The notes under the pieces: model-generated | Told to the model about the DNA's origin: nothing | Seen by the model: only the letters and a program-made list of their open reading frames with translations | Database searches by the model: none | Part shown: positions 33,575 to 41,919 of the stretch, piece by piece | Position numbering within the stretch: the first letter of the stretch is position 1 | Layout: every line of letters begins with the position of its first letter | Assembly: GCF_027497495.1 (NCBI RefSeq) | Contig: NZ_CP114205.1 | Location: 1,302,001-1,366,000 of the forward strand | Reading direction: 5' to 3' | DNA: 64,000 nt | From: Streptomyces tubercidicus | GTDB taxonomy: Bacteria; Actinomycetota; Actinomycetes; Streptomycetales; Streptomycetaceae | Position numbers and translations under genes: made by a program

Positions 33575-34789
33575 TCAGCCGTCCGCGGACGTGGTGAGCC
33601 CGGCCAGGGCCCGGGACAGGGCGGTCAACGCCTCGGTGATGTGCGGGAGTTCCAGCGGATCGGCGGCCGCCAGGGCGTGCCGCCGCTGCTCCTGGCCGGC
33701 GCCCAGCAGCGCCTCGGCACCGAGCCGTACCCGCAGGGCACCCGGCTCGTCACCGAAGCGGTGCCCGCCGCGCGCCGCCCAGGGTGCCAACTTCCTTTCC
33801 AGCGCGTGCGATTCCACGACCCCCCGGGCGCCGAGGGGCCGGCGCAGCGGCTCGAAGTCGGCGTACAGATGGCTGCCGGAGCTGGGCGGACGGCAGACGG
33901 CGCCGGCCTCGGTGACGGTGTGGTGCAGCGCCGCGGCGAGCGCCCCGTATACCCGGGCGACGGTGGCTGTCCTGGCGCGCACCTCCTCGGGCTCGCCGAG
34001 CGCATGGGTGACGGCGCAGCCCAGCGGCCCCGGAAGCGGTGCGGGGACCGCGGCGAGCGCGTCCAGCACGGCGTCCCGGAAGACGGCGCCCCGGTCCGTG
34101 CCGGGGAACCGGGCCAGCGCGGCGGGCCAGGAGGCGGGCACCAGCGTGTCCCGCAAGTCGGTGAGCACCACGACACCGTCGGGCAGCATCTCGGCGGGGC
34201 TGAGCAGCACGGTGTCATGCGGATCGTGCAGCAGATCGCGGCGGGTCTCGTCGCTGATGACCCACAGCCCTTCGTCCGCCGCCGCCTCACAGACCTCGTA
34301 CAGCTGCTCCGGCGCGGGGCAGGTGCCGGTGGGGTCGTCGGCGACGGACAGGACCAGTACGCGCGGGGTGTCGCCGTGGATACGGGCCCGGCGGACGGTC
34401 TCCAGCAGCGCGAACGGGTCGGGCACGCCGCCCGATTCCGCCGGTACGGGGGCGAGGTGCACCGGCCGGCCGAGCAGCCGGGCGGGGGGTGCGTACGACG
34501 CGGAGCAGGGCCGCGGCAGCACCACAGCCCCGCCGGCCGCGGCGTACAGCGCGAGCAGCAGGACCGGCGCCCCGGGGGCGGCGAGCACCCGGTCGGGGGC
34601 GGTGGCCAGACCACGGCGTTCCCAGTAGCCGCAAGCGGCGGAGCGCAGCGCCGCGGCGCCGCCCAGGGGCTCGGCTTCGGCACGGTCGGCGGCCGCGGCG
34701 AGGTGCGCGGCGAGCGCCGGGAGGACCGGCAGACCCACCGGCGGATCCGGGTCCGGCTCACGCTGCGGATCCCGGGCGGTCCGCTGCAT
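33575..34789 (-). CDS. Aminotransferase class I/II-fold protein lacking the PLP lysine
   Basis: A 404-residue protein with the layout of fold-type I aminotransferases: a substrate-side segment PGAPVLLLALYAAAG, a degenerate NPTG motif (DDPTGT, 151-156), the cofactor Asp in VISDETRRDLL (Asp180), and the C-terminal ALRVRLGAE with the carboxylate Arg. At the place of the Schiff-base lysine (usually S-x-S-K) the sequence is TDLRDTLVPASW (210-221) with no lysine, so ordinary transaminase chemistry is not expected. A regulatory or structural pseudo-enzyme is likely. ATG 34789 has GGAGG five bases upstream. It lies between lipid-type hydrolases with no amino-acid pathway gene nearby. Confidence 0.78.
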   Translation of the reverse strand: MQRTARDPQREPDPDPPVGLPVLPALAAHLAAAADRAEAEPLGGAAALRSAACGYWERRGLATAPDRVLAAPGAPVLLLALYAAAGGAVVLPRPCSASYAPPARLLGRPVHLAPVPAESGGVPDPFALLETVRRARIHGDTPRVLVLSVADDPTGTCPAPEQLYEVCEAAADEGLWVISDETRRDLLHDPHDTVLLSPAEMLPDGVVVLTDLRDTLVPASWPAALARFPGTDRGAVFRDAVLDALAAVPAPLPGPLGCAVTHALGEPEEVRARTATVARVYGALAAALHHTVTEAGAVCRPPSSGSHLYADFEPLRRPLGARGVVESHALERKLAPWAARGGHRFGDEPGALRVRLGAEALLGAGQEQRRHALAAADPLELPHITEALTALSRALAGLTTSADG

Positions 34790-34920
34790 CCGTACCTCCA
34801 CTCCACGACGGCGGGTCGATCGTGGGCCCATCACATGAAGGACGGCCCCGTCCACCTTGGCAGATCAGGGGGGTGGCGACCGGGGCGACACGTCAGCGGA
34901 GTCGTCCCTGGGCCGGGTGC

Positions 34921-35086
34921 ACCGGCTGCGGCTCACCCCGGGGACCGGCTGCGGCTCAGCCGGGCGTACCGACCGCGGCTCGTCCCGACGTACGGGCTAC
35001 GGCTCATCCAGGTGGACCGGCTACAGATCAACCCGGCATACGGGCTACGCCCCTCCCGGCTCACCGGCTACAGCGTCAGCCGGCCG
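34921..35086. repeat. Degenerate 24-bp tandem repeat, seven units
   Basis: Units opening ACCGGCT or ACGGGCT begin at 34921, 34944, 34968, 34992, 35016, 35040 and 35063, so the period is 24 bp with two 23-bp steps. The last two units run into the 3' end of the GNAT gene. Since 24 is eight codons, one plus-strand frame reads an octapeptide-type repeat (TGYGSSRW, TGYRSTRH), but it has no credible start codon. A minisatellite is the simplest reading. Confidence 0.7.
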
Positions 35087-35530
35087 TCCCGCCCCCGCCT
35101 CGTAGCGATGCACCATGACCCACTCGCCGCTGCCCCAGTCCTGCCGCTCGGTGCCGCGACGCCGCCAGCCCAGCCGCTCGTACAGGGCGATGGCCGAGGC
35201 GTCGGTGGTCTTCACCTCCAGTACGGGCCGCAGGCCGCGGGCGGTCGCCTCCGTCTCGACGGCGCGCAGCAGCCGTCCGCCGAGGCCCGCACCGCGCGCG
35301 GCGGGTGCGACATAGAGCCGGCTGACCTCGGGGCCGCACAGCGCCGCATGACCGGCGATCCTGCCGTCCGTCTCGGCGACCCAGGCGGCGGTCAGCCCGT
35401 CGGGGGTCAGCCAGCGCGCCGGATCGTCCGGCCAGTGGTGCGGATAGCCGCTGTGGGTGTGCACCTCGGCCAGTACGGCCACACAGGCATCGAGGTCCCC
35501 GTTATGGCGTCTCCTGATCATCCGGGTCAT
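35045..35530 (-). CDS. GNAT-family N-acetyltransferase
   Basis: A 161-residue acetyl-CoA-dependent acetyltransferase. The acetyl-CoA loop is VSRLYVAPAARGAGLGGRLLRAVE (motif A, R-x-x-G-x-G/A), preceded by AAWVAETDGRIAGHAALCG and followed by LEVKTTDASAIALYERLGWRRRG (motif B). The substrate is unknown. The start is set at MTRMIRRR (35530), with an ATG nine bases inside as alternative. The C-terminal codons lie in the last units of the 24-bp repeat, so the protein tail may have been changed by it. It is divergent from the PAP2-kinase fusion. Confidence 0.88.
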   Translation of the reverse strand: MTRMIRRRHNGDLDACVAVLAEVHTHSGYPHHWPDDPARWLTPDGLTAAWVAETDGRIAGHAALCGPEVSRLYVAPAARGAGLGGRLLRAVETEATARGLRPVLEVKTTDASAIALYERLGWRRRGTERQDWGSGEWVMVHRYEAGAGRPADAVAGEPGGA

Positions 35531-35660
35531 CCGGGCATGGAAGCACAGCCGGCGGGTGGTACCCACCGGGCCCCCGGGGGACGCGCTCCGCGGCGCCGCG
35601 CCTGCCGCCTCCGCGGCGGGATCCTGCCTGTTCCAGGCCATCTGGGGTACAAGGTGGCGC

Positions 35661-37142
35661 ATGCGATCGCTACTGACCCATCTCGACCGGCGGACCTTCG
35701 ACCTGATTGCCGCGCGCGAATGGCCGGGCGCGCAGCGGGTGCTGCCCCGGCTGACCCGGAGCGCCAACCACGGGCTGCTGTGGTTCGGTCTCGCGGCCGG
35801 TGCGGCGGCGCTGGGCGGCCGGCCGATGCGCCGGGCCGCGCTGCGCGGAGTGGCCTCGCTGGCGGTGGCGTCGGCGACGGTGAACACCCTCGGCAAGCGC
35901 TCCGTCCGGCGGCAGCGCCCGCTGCTGGACACGGTGCCCGTGATACGGCAGCTGCACCGTCAGCCCATCACCTCGTCCTTCCCGTCCGGGCACGCGGCCT
36001 CGGCGGTGGCGTTCGCGACCGGTGTGGCCATGGAGAACAAGTGGTGGGGCCTGGCGCTGGCGCCGGTCGCCGCGTCGGTGGCGTTCTCCCGCGTCTATAC
36101 GGGCGTGCACTATCCGGGTGATGTGCTGGCGGGTGCCGCGCTGGGGGCGGGCGCGGCGTTCGCGGTGCGCGGTTTCGCACCGACCCGCGCCCAGCTGGCG
36201 CCGCCCGCCCGGCCGCGCGCCGAGGCGCCCGCGCTGCCCGGCGGCCGCGGTCTGGTCGTGGTGGCGAACCAGGGGTCCGGGCAGCGCTCCGGCCCCCGCC
36301 CGGACCGGGCCGAGGAGGTGCACGGGGTGCTGCCGCAGGCCGAGGTGACGGTGTGCGGGGATCCGGACGGGCCGTCCCTGGACAAGGCCCTCGAAGACGC
36401 GGCGGAGCGGGCCAGAACGCTGGGTGGCGCACTGGGGGTGCTCGGCGGGGACGGCACCGTCAATGCCGCGGCGGCGGTCGCGGTACGGCACGGGCTGCCA
36501 CTCGCGGTGCTGCCCGGCGGCACGCTGAACCACTTCGCGTACGACCTGGGGATCGAGACCCATGCGGCGGCGGCCCGCGCCGTGGAGACCGGTGAGGCCG
36601 TCGCGGTCGATGTGGCGCGCTTCCGGGCCGGGCCGCATCTGGAGGGGCGGCAGTTCGTCAACACCTTCTCGATCGGCGCGTATCCGGAGCTGGTGCGGAT
36701 CCGTGAGCGGTGGGCGGGCAAGATCGGTGCCTGGCCGGCCGGGGTGCTGGCGGCGTGGGAGGTGCTGCGCACCGCCGAGCCGCTGACCGTGCGGATCAAT
36801 GGCGAGCAGCGCGCCGTATGGCTGCTGTTCGTCGGCAACTGCCAATACCGGGGGCTGGGGTTCGCGCCGGTGCGGCGGCACGATCTGGCGGACGGGGTGC
36901 TCGATGTGCGGGTGGTGCACGGCGGCCGGCTGGCCCGCACCCGGCTGCTCCTCGCGGCCCTGACGGGCACCCCGCGCAGCTCTCCGGTGCTCGGTGAGGC
37001 GCGGCTGTCCCGGCTGCGGGTCAGCGACCTCCCGGCGGACACCGGGCTGGCATTCGACGGCGAAGTCGCTGCCGCGCCAAGCGAGTTGACGCTGGAGAAG
37101 CAGAACGAGGCACTGACGGTGTATCGCCTCCTGCCGGAATGA
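35661..37142 (+). CDS. PAP2 phosphatase fused to diacylglycerol/sphingosine kinase-like domain
   Basis: A 493-residue two-domain enzyme. The N-terminal membrane PAP2 domain (residues about 1-180) shows the phosphatase signature KRSVRRQRP, SSFPSGHAAS and SRVYTGVHYPGD with both catalytic His. From about 195 a soluble lipid-kinase domain follows: LGVLGGDGTVNAAAAVAV and AVLPGGTLNHFAYDLGI (nucleotide-binding GGDGT), VNTFSIGAYPELV, and the C-terminal TGLAFDGEVAA. One half would dephosphorylate, the other phosphorylate, an isoprenoid or diacyl lipid. This fusion is known in actinobacteria; its substrate is not settled. ATG 35661 gives a sensible N-terminus. Confidence 0.92.
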   Translation: MRSLLTHLDRRTFDLIAAREWPGAQRVLPRLTRSANHGLLWFGLAAGAAALGGRPMRRAALRGVASLAVASATVNTLGKRSVRRQRPLLDTVPVIRQLHRQPITSSFPSGHAASAVAFATGVAMENKWWGLALAPVAASVAFSRVYTGVHYPGDVLAGAALGAGAAFAVRGFAPTRAQLAPPARPRAEAPALPGGRGLVVVANQGSGQRSGPRPDRAEEVHGVLPQAEVTVCGDPDGPSLDKALEDAAERARTLGGALGVLGGDGTVNAAAAVAVRHGLPLAVLPGGTLNHFAYDLGIETHAAAARAVETGEAVAVDVARFRAGPHLEGRQFVNTFSIGAYPELVRIRERWAGKIGAWPAGVLAAWEVLRTAEPLTVRINGEQRAVWLLFVGNCQYRGLGFAPVRRHDLADGVLDVRVVHGGRLARTRLLLAALTGTPRSSPVLGEARLSRLRVSDLPADTGLAFDGEVAAAPSELTLEKQNEALTVYRLLPE

Positions 37143-37365
37143 GGCCCGCCCGGATAAGGGCGGCCGAGTGGGCGGCGAGCACCAAGGACTGCCGCACTGC
37201 TCGAATAGCGAGACGCCACTCTCATCATTCGGGAAGCGGCGTACGGTGTGAGCACCACGCCGAGGGGCGGCCGCAGCGCGGTGCGGGCGGCCGTCCGGGC
37301 GGCGACCGGGGTGCCGCCGCGCGCCGCCCGGTCGCCCTCCGACGACGCATGCGAAGGAGCCGACC

Positions 37366-38181
37366 ATGCCGCAGGAATCCGCCGTCTACACCCATGGACA
37401 CCACGAGTCCGTACTGCGCTCCCACACCTGGCGGACCGCCGCCAACTCGGCCGGATACCTGCTCGATGCGCTCCGTCCGCACATGCGGATCCTGGACATC
37501 GGCTGCGGCCCCGGCACCATCACCGCCGATCTCGCCGCGCTGGTGCCGGGCGGACAGGTCACCGGCCTGGAGTACGCACCGGAAGTCCTGGAGCAGGCGC
37601 GCGCCACGGCCACCGACCGCGGGGTGACGAACGTCCGCTTCGCGGTCGGCGATGTCCACGCACTGGACTACCCCGATGACACCTTCTGCGTGGTGCACGC
37701 CCATCAAGTCCTCCAGCACGTGGGGGATCCCGTCCAGGCGCTGCGCGAGATGCGCCGGGTCACCAAGCCCGGCGGGATCGTCGCCGTCCGCGATTCGGAC
37801 TACGCGGCGATGACGTGGTACCCGGAGTCCGACGGGATGACCGACTGGCTGCGGCTGTACCGGCGGGTGGCCCGCGCCAACGGAGGCGAACCGGACGCCG
37901 GACGCCGACTGCACGCCTGGGCACGGCAGGCCGGATTCACCCCCGACGCGATCACCGCCACGGCCGCCACCTGGCTCTACCGCACCCCCGAGGAGCGCTC
38001 CTGGTGGAGCGAACTCTGGGCGGACCGCACGGTCAGCTCCTCGTATGCGCGCATCGCGGTGGACGGCGGGCACGCCACGGCGGCGGAGCTGCACCGGATC
38101 GCACGGGCCTGGCGCTCCTGGGGCGCCGAGGAGGACGGCTGGTTCGGCATCCTGCACGGCGAGATCCTCTGCCGCGCCTGA
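37366..38181 (+). CDS. Class I SAM-dependent methyltransferase
   Basis: A 271-residue methyltransferase of the UbiE/Methyltransf_11 type. Motif I ILDIGCGPGTITADLAALVPGG is followed by VTGLEYAPEVLEQA, the acidic DVHALDYPDDTFCVVHAHQVLQHVGDP and MRRVTKPGGIVAVRDSDY. The N-terminal YTHGHHESVLRSHTWRTAANSAGYL and the Trp-rich C-terminal RSWWSELWADR are typical of a group common in actinobacteria and fungi. The start ATG 37366 has GAAGGAG upstream. The substrate is not predictable. Confidence 0.92.
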   Translation: MPQESAVYTHGHHESVLRSHTWRTAANSAGYLLDALRPHMRILDIGCGPGTITADLAALVPGGQVTGLEYAPEVLEQARATATDRGVTNVRFAVGDVHALDYPDDTFCVVHAHQVLQHVGDPVQALREMRRVTKPGGIVAVRDSDYAAMTWYPESDGMTDWLRLYRRVARANGGEPDAGRRLHAWARQAGFTPDAITATAATWLYRTPEERSWWSELWADRTVSSSYARIAVDGGHATAAELHRIARAWRSWGAEEDGWFGILHGEILCRA

Positions 38182-38303
38182 CGGCGGCGCGGGGTGCCGG
38201 GAGCAGGTCAACCGCTCCGCCCCGCCCCGCCCCGTCCCTCCGACGGCCCAGCCGCACCCCCTCCCCGGCAGATAAATCCTATTAATCCCGATATGCATGG
38301 GGC

Positions 38304-39482
38304 GTGACCCCACAACGACGCCTGGCCGCGATAGCGGCGCTGACCCTCCTGACGGCGGGCTGCGGAACCCAGCAGTCCGCCGGCCCCGCACGCTCCACAC
38401 CTTCCGCCCAGCCGGGCGGCGCACGAGCCGTCGCCGCGGCCCACTTCACCCTCCTGGCCACCGGCGATGTGCTCCCGCACAACGAGATAATCCGGCGGTC
38501 CGGCGACGACGCGCACGGCCACGGCCATGACTTCCGCGCCATGTTCGCCGGGGTGAAGCCGGTGGTCTCCGGCGCCGACCTGGCGATCTGCCATATGGAG
38601 ACGATCTACGGCAGGGACGGCGGCCCGTTCACCGGCTACCCCAGCTTCAAGTCCCCGCCCCAGGTCGCCGCCGCCCTCAAGGACACCGGCTACGACTCCT
38701 GCTCCACCGCCTCCAACCACACCCTCGACGACGGCGCCGACGGGGTACACCGCACCCTCGGCGCCATGGACGCGGTCGGCCTGCGCCATGCCGGTTCGGC
38801 CCGCTCCGCCGCCGAGTCCTCCCGGGTCACCCTGCTACGGGCCGGCCCCGCGAAGGTCGCCCAGCTCTCGTACACCTACGGCACCAACGGCATCCCGCTG
38901 CCCGGCAAGGCACCCTGGGCGGTCAATCTGATCGACCGGAAGAAGATCACCGCCGACGCCCGCGCGGCCCGCCGGGCCGGTGCGGACGTGGTGGTCGTCA
39001 GCATCCACTGGGGCACCGAGTGGCAGCCGCAGCCGGACGAGCAACAGCGCACCCTGGCCCGCGCGCTGACCGCCGCACGCACCGCCGGCCGCCCCGACAT
39101 CGATCTGATCCTGGGCACCCATGCCCATGTCCCGCAGGCCTACGAGAAGGTCAACGGCACCTGGGTGGTGTACGGGATGGGCGACCAGCTCGCGGGCCAT
39201 ATGTTCAACCACAGCGACCAGCCGGACGGCCGCGGCAACCAGAGCTCGATGGCCCGCTTCACCTTCGCCGGCCCGTCCACACCCGGCGGGCGCTGGACGG
39301 TCCGCAAGGCGGAGTTCCTCCCCCAACTCACCGACGTCAACGACGGTTTCCGGGTCGTGAACCTCAACGCGGCGCTGGCCGGACAGCCCGGCCGCAGCGA
39401 CTACGCACAGGCCCGGGACAGCATCCGGGAGATCGTGCTGTCCCGGGGCGCGGCGAAGAGCGGTCTGATCATGGCCAAGTGA
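38304..39482 (+). CDS. CapA-family (PGA_cap) metallophosphatase-fold lipoprotein
   Basis: A 392-residue exported lipoprotein: a short signal ends in the lipobox LLTAGC (Cys at about 20), then a Ser/Pro-rich spacer. The CapA/PgsA-like calcineurin fold follows: LLATGDVLPHNEII, AICHMETIYG, STASNHTLDDGADGV, VVVVSIHWGTEW, ILGTHAHVPQAYEKVNGTWVVYGMGDQLAG. CapA proteins take part in poly-gamma-glutamate synthesis or export, but no capB/capC partner is here. The lone lipoprotein form is common in streptomycetes and of unknown role. GTG 38304 is the start. Confidence 0.9.
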   Translation: MTPQRRLAAIAALTLLTAGCGTQQSAGPARSTPSAQPGGARAVAAAHFTLLATGDVLPHNEIIRRSGDDAHGHGHDFRAMFAGVKPVVSGADLAICHMETIYGRDGGPFTGYPSFKSPPQVAAALKDTGYDSCSTASNHTLDDGADGVHRTLGAMDAVGLRHAGSARSAAESSRVTLLRAGPAKVAQLSYTYGTNGIPLPGKAPWAVNLIDRKKITADARAARRAGADVVVVSIHWGTEWQPQPDEQQRTLARALTAARTAGRPDIDLILGTHAHVPQAYEKVNGTWVVYGMGDQLAGHMFNHSDQPDGRGNQSSMARFTFAGPSTPGGRWTVRKAEFLPQLTDVNDGFRVVNLNAALAGQPGRSDYAQARDSIREIVLSRGAAKSGLIMAK

Positions 39483-39519
39483 TCGCGTCCGGGCAGGTCC
39501 TCCAACTAGGGTGGCCCGC

Positions 39520-39879
39520 ATGGACATTCTGGGGACCTCATTGCGGGTGTGCGTCGCTGATCTCGATTCCGCGATCGGCGTCTACGAACGGCTGACCGGC
39601 GCCGAGGCGATCCGCTTCCAGCGCGGCGGGGTGGCGGTCGCAGCCGTCGGATGCTTCTTCCTGATGAGCGGCCCCGAGGCGGAGTTGTCGGTGCTGCGGA
39701 AGATCACGGCGACCCTCGCCGTCAAGGACGTGGACGAGGCGGTGACCGACCTGAAGGCCGTCGGCGCGGACATCATCGCCGGCCCGCTCCCCACCCCCAT
39801 CGGCCGCAACCTGGTGGCCCGCCACCCGGACGGCTCGGTCTTCGAGTACGTCGACCGGAGGCAGGACGGCGAGTCCTAG
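39520..39879 (+). CDS. VOC-family (glyoxalase-like) protein
   Basis: A 119-residue single vicinal-oxygen-chelate domain: LRVCVADLDSAIGVYERLTGAEAIRFQ, then ITATLAVKDVDEAVTDLKAVGADIIAGPLP and RHPDGSVFEYVDR. There is no obvious metal triad, so it may bind rather than turn over a ligand. Start ATG 39520 has TAGGGT seven bases upstream and no strong Shine-Dalgarno, which would suit a leaderless transcript; a GTG at 39511 is possible. Confidence 0.82.
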   Translation: MDILGTSLRVCVADLDSAIGVYERLTGAEAIRFQRGGVAVAAVGCFFLMSGPEAELSVLRKITATLAVKDVDEAVTDLKAVGADIIAGPLPTPIGRNLVARHPDGSVFEYVDRRQDGES

Positions 39880-40021
39880 GTCGGGGACGCCCAGGCCAGG
39901 GAGGCCCATGGCGAGGAGCCCCGGGGCGTGCCCTACCGATCACTCCGATCCGCACGGCACGCCTCCGCTCCCTGCACGCGCCGCCGATGGGTTCGACACA
40001 CCTGGCTTCGAGTCCGGCCCC

Positions 40022-40186
40022 GAGGCGGATCTCATCGGTCGCGTCCTTGTCGACACGTTCGGATCGGAAAACCCGCCCCCTTCTTCCTGGATCGGCGTAC
40101 AGGCTTTGGCGCAGCCCGAGTACCTGGTCGAGGTCGAAGCCATGGCAGTTGTCCCGGACATTGCAGCTGTTGCCCCGGGCAAGTAG
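40022..40186 (+). pseudogene. Remnant of a RidA-family gene (C-terminal part)
   Basis: About 55 codons in one frame read LIGRVLVDTFGSENPPPSSW and IGVQALAQPEYLVEVEAMAVV, which fits the end of a RidA/YjgF enamine deaminase (V-G-V-x-x-L-A-x-P-E-x-L-V-E-V-E-A). No N-terminal two-thirds is found upstream. Third-position GC is lower than in neighbouring genes, as expected for a decaying fragment. Confidence 0.45.
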
Positions 40187-40201
40187 AAGCGCCCGCAATT
40201 C

Positions 40202-40399
40202 CTAACCGAGTTCCAACTCGGCATCGGAGAAGTCGTACACGGCGAAGTCGGTGACCGGGACGTATCCGATGCGTTGGTAAAGGGCGTTACTGGTGGGGTT
40301 GGCAGGGTCCGCGAAGAGCACAATGTCCGACGCGCCCGCGGCCAGCGCGGCCCTGCACACCTCGACCGTCACGGCGCCCCCGTAGCCTTGCGCGGCCCG
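40202..40399 (-). pseudogene. Remnant of a GNAT acetyltransferase gene (C-terminal part)
   Basis: The minus strand encodes GYGGAVTVEVCRAALAAG and VLFADPANPTSNALYQRIGYVPVTDF up to a stop at 40202. This is the acetyl-CoA-binding and C-terminal end of a common streptomycete GNAT enzyme. The N-terminal domain is missing; the open frame runs on upstream to 40531, but the sequence there is not GNAT-like. It faces the RidA remnant, so both look like scars of a deletion. Confidence 0.55.
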
Positions 40400-40534
40400 A
40401 ACGGGCCAGGTGCAGGGCGGAGTTCCCAGACACACAGCTGGGCGCCCTGATGTCCGGGCGAAGGCGGTGCCCCGGAGGATGCTGGGGGATGCCCGGGGAC
40501 GCCGGGGAATGCCGGTGGACACGCCGACCAAGCG

Positions 40535-41857
40535 TCATCGCGCCCACTGGGAAAATGCCTCCTGCACCTCGTGGGGTGAGGCAGCGAGCGCGGCGCCATC
40601 TGGTTCGGCCGCAGTGACCTGTGGGAGGTGGACGATGATGTCGTAGGCGTCCAGGGGGCTCACGTCGCTGTAGAGAGTGCCGAAACGCTGCTGGGAGACG
40701 GTCCGAACGGCCTCGGTGTCGGTCGGTGACAGCCGCCGCAGGTCGGTGGCGAAGGGCCGGTCGGAGCTGGCGGACATGAGTGCGTCGAGGCTGCCGGGCC
40801 GGGGCGGCTCCAGGTCGGTGAAGAGCTTGCCGGCGTAGAAGTCGGCTGATGTGTTGAGGGTCTGGCCTGTGCCGTTGGTGACGCCGATGACCAGGTAGTT
40901 CTCCCCTATCCGGTCGGCCAGGTGCATGCCCAACGTCGCCGTCGGCCGCATGCCGGGCCACTGGGCCGGCCAGCGTTGGATGTGGCCGTTGTGCGCGGCC
41001 AGCATGATCCGGTCCTCTCGGCGCAGAATCCATTCGACGGTGTCCGCCATCGCGGCGTCGCGGTTGACGAACAGGCTCTCCTGGTCGCCACGGGCCAGCG
41101 CGCGCACATTGGCGTCGATGACGACGATCAGACGCAGTACGCGCAGCGCGCGCTCGTACGCATCGGCAGGGGTGCGCCGGCGGTAGTCCAGGCGCCGTCC
41201 TTCCATGCGCGCGGCAATCTCGGCCAGCCCTGCCGTCAGCGCATCCCGGCGCTCGCCAGGGAGCTGCCCGTAGGCAGTGACGGCCTGGGAGAGGGAGAAC
41301 GCCGACGGCACGGCGAGGACGGAGGCGATCTCCCGGACGCTCGGATCCACCTCGAATTCAGGATCCGCCTCTGCGAGGTAGGCAATGACGGCATCCAAGC
41401 CGGGCAGCAGAGAGACATTCGAACCGGACAGGTCGATGCCGTAGAAGCCGACCGGCCGGGTTGCACCACGATTGCGCTGCCGCATCCACTCCAGATGAGA
41501 GCCCATCTCGGTCCACAGCCCCATCAACGAGGTCATGCCGTTCGCCAGGACGTGGCCGGGCCGGCCCTGGCCGCCGCGGACCCGGTCGTCGACCAGCCAT
41601 CCCTCGGCGAATCCGGACTCCATCGCGTAGGCGCCGAACCCGTGGTGCTCGACCAGATACCGCATCAGGCGGTGGCGCAGCTGGTACGACTCACGGTTGT
41701 AGTGCGCGTTCTCACCGATCGCCACCACCTTCGCGTCGCCGATCGCCTCATCCAGCCATGCCAGATCGTCCAGCGGCTCGTCCGGGTCGAGAGTACGCAG
41801 CGGCTGCACCGCCTCGATGCTTAATCGGGCCGACGTCGGCGAGGTTTCCGTGGTCAT
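40535..41857 (-). CDS. Erythromycin esterase family protein
   Basis: A 440-residue protein of the erythromycin-esterase (Ere) superfamily. Catalytic-region motifs are VVAIGENAHYNRES (active-site His), YAMESGFAEGWLVDD (Glu), RPVGFYGIDLSGSNVSLLPGLDAV, and MLAAHNGHIQRWPAQWPGMRP (second His). Relatives hydrolyse the macrolide lactone, while others act on different esters, so resistance is possible but not proven. ATG 41857 has AAGGGG upstream. Leucine 12 is TTA (41824-41822), implying bldA-dependent translation. It is divergent from a winged-helix regulator over a 62-bp gap containing a perfect dyad. Confidence 0.9.
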   Translation of the reverse strand: MTTETSPTSARLSIEAVQPLRTLDPDEPLDDLAWLDEAIGDAKVVAIGENAHYNRESYQLRHRLMRYLVEHHGFGAYAMESGFAEGWLVDDRVRGGQGRPGHVLANGMTSLMGLWTEMGSHLEWMRQRNRGATRPVGFYGIDLSGSNVSLLPGLDAVIAYLAEADPEFEVDPSVREIASVLAVPSAFSLSQAVTAYGQLPGERRDALTAGLAEIAARMEGRRLDYRRRTPADAYERALRVLRLIVVIDANVRALARGDQESLFVNRDAAMADTVEWILRREDRIMLAAHNGHIQRWPAQWPGMRPTATLGMHLADRIGENYLVIGVTNGTGQTLNTSADFYAGKLFTDLEPPRPGSLDALMSASSDRPFATDLRRLSPTDTEAVRTVSQQRFGTLYSDVSPLDAYDIIVHLPQVTAAEPDGAALAASPHEVQEAFSQWAR

Positions 41858-41876
41858 TCTCGTTCCCCTTCATCCG

Positions 41877-41892
41877 TTCCCAACTTTGGGAA
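41877..41892. promoter_or_regulatory. Perfect operator-like dyad between ere-type gene and regulator
   Basis: TTCCCAA-CT-TTGGGAA is a perfect 7-bp inverted repeat with a two-base centre, in the middle of the 62-bp gap between divergent starts (41857 and 41920). A further half-site ATGGGAC follows at about 41904. It is the obvious candidate site for the adjacent winged-helix regulator. Confidence 0.7.
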
Positions 41893-41919
41893 CAGTACCA
41901 GATATGGGACCATTCAGAG

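Noticed and set aside
34921..35086. A CRISPR array
   Set aside because: The units are contiguous and degenerate, with no unique spacers and no cas genes in the window.
34857..35105. A plus-strand frame encoding octapeptide repeats in the 24-bp repeat
   Set aside because: It has no credible start codon or ribosome site and overlaps the GNAT 3' end; a minisatellite explains it.
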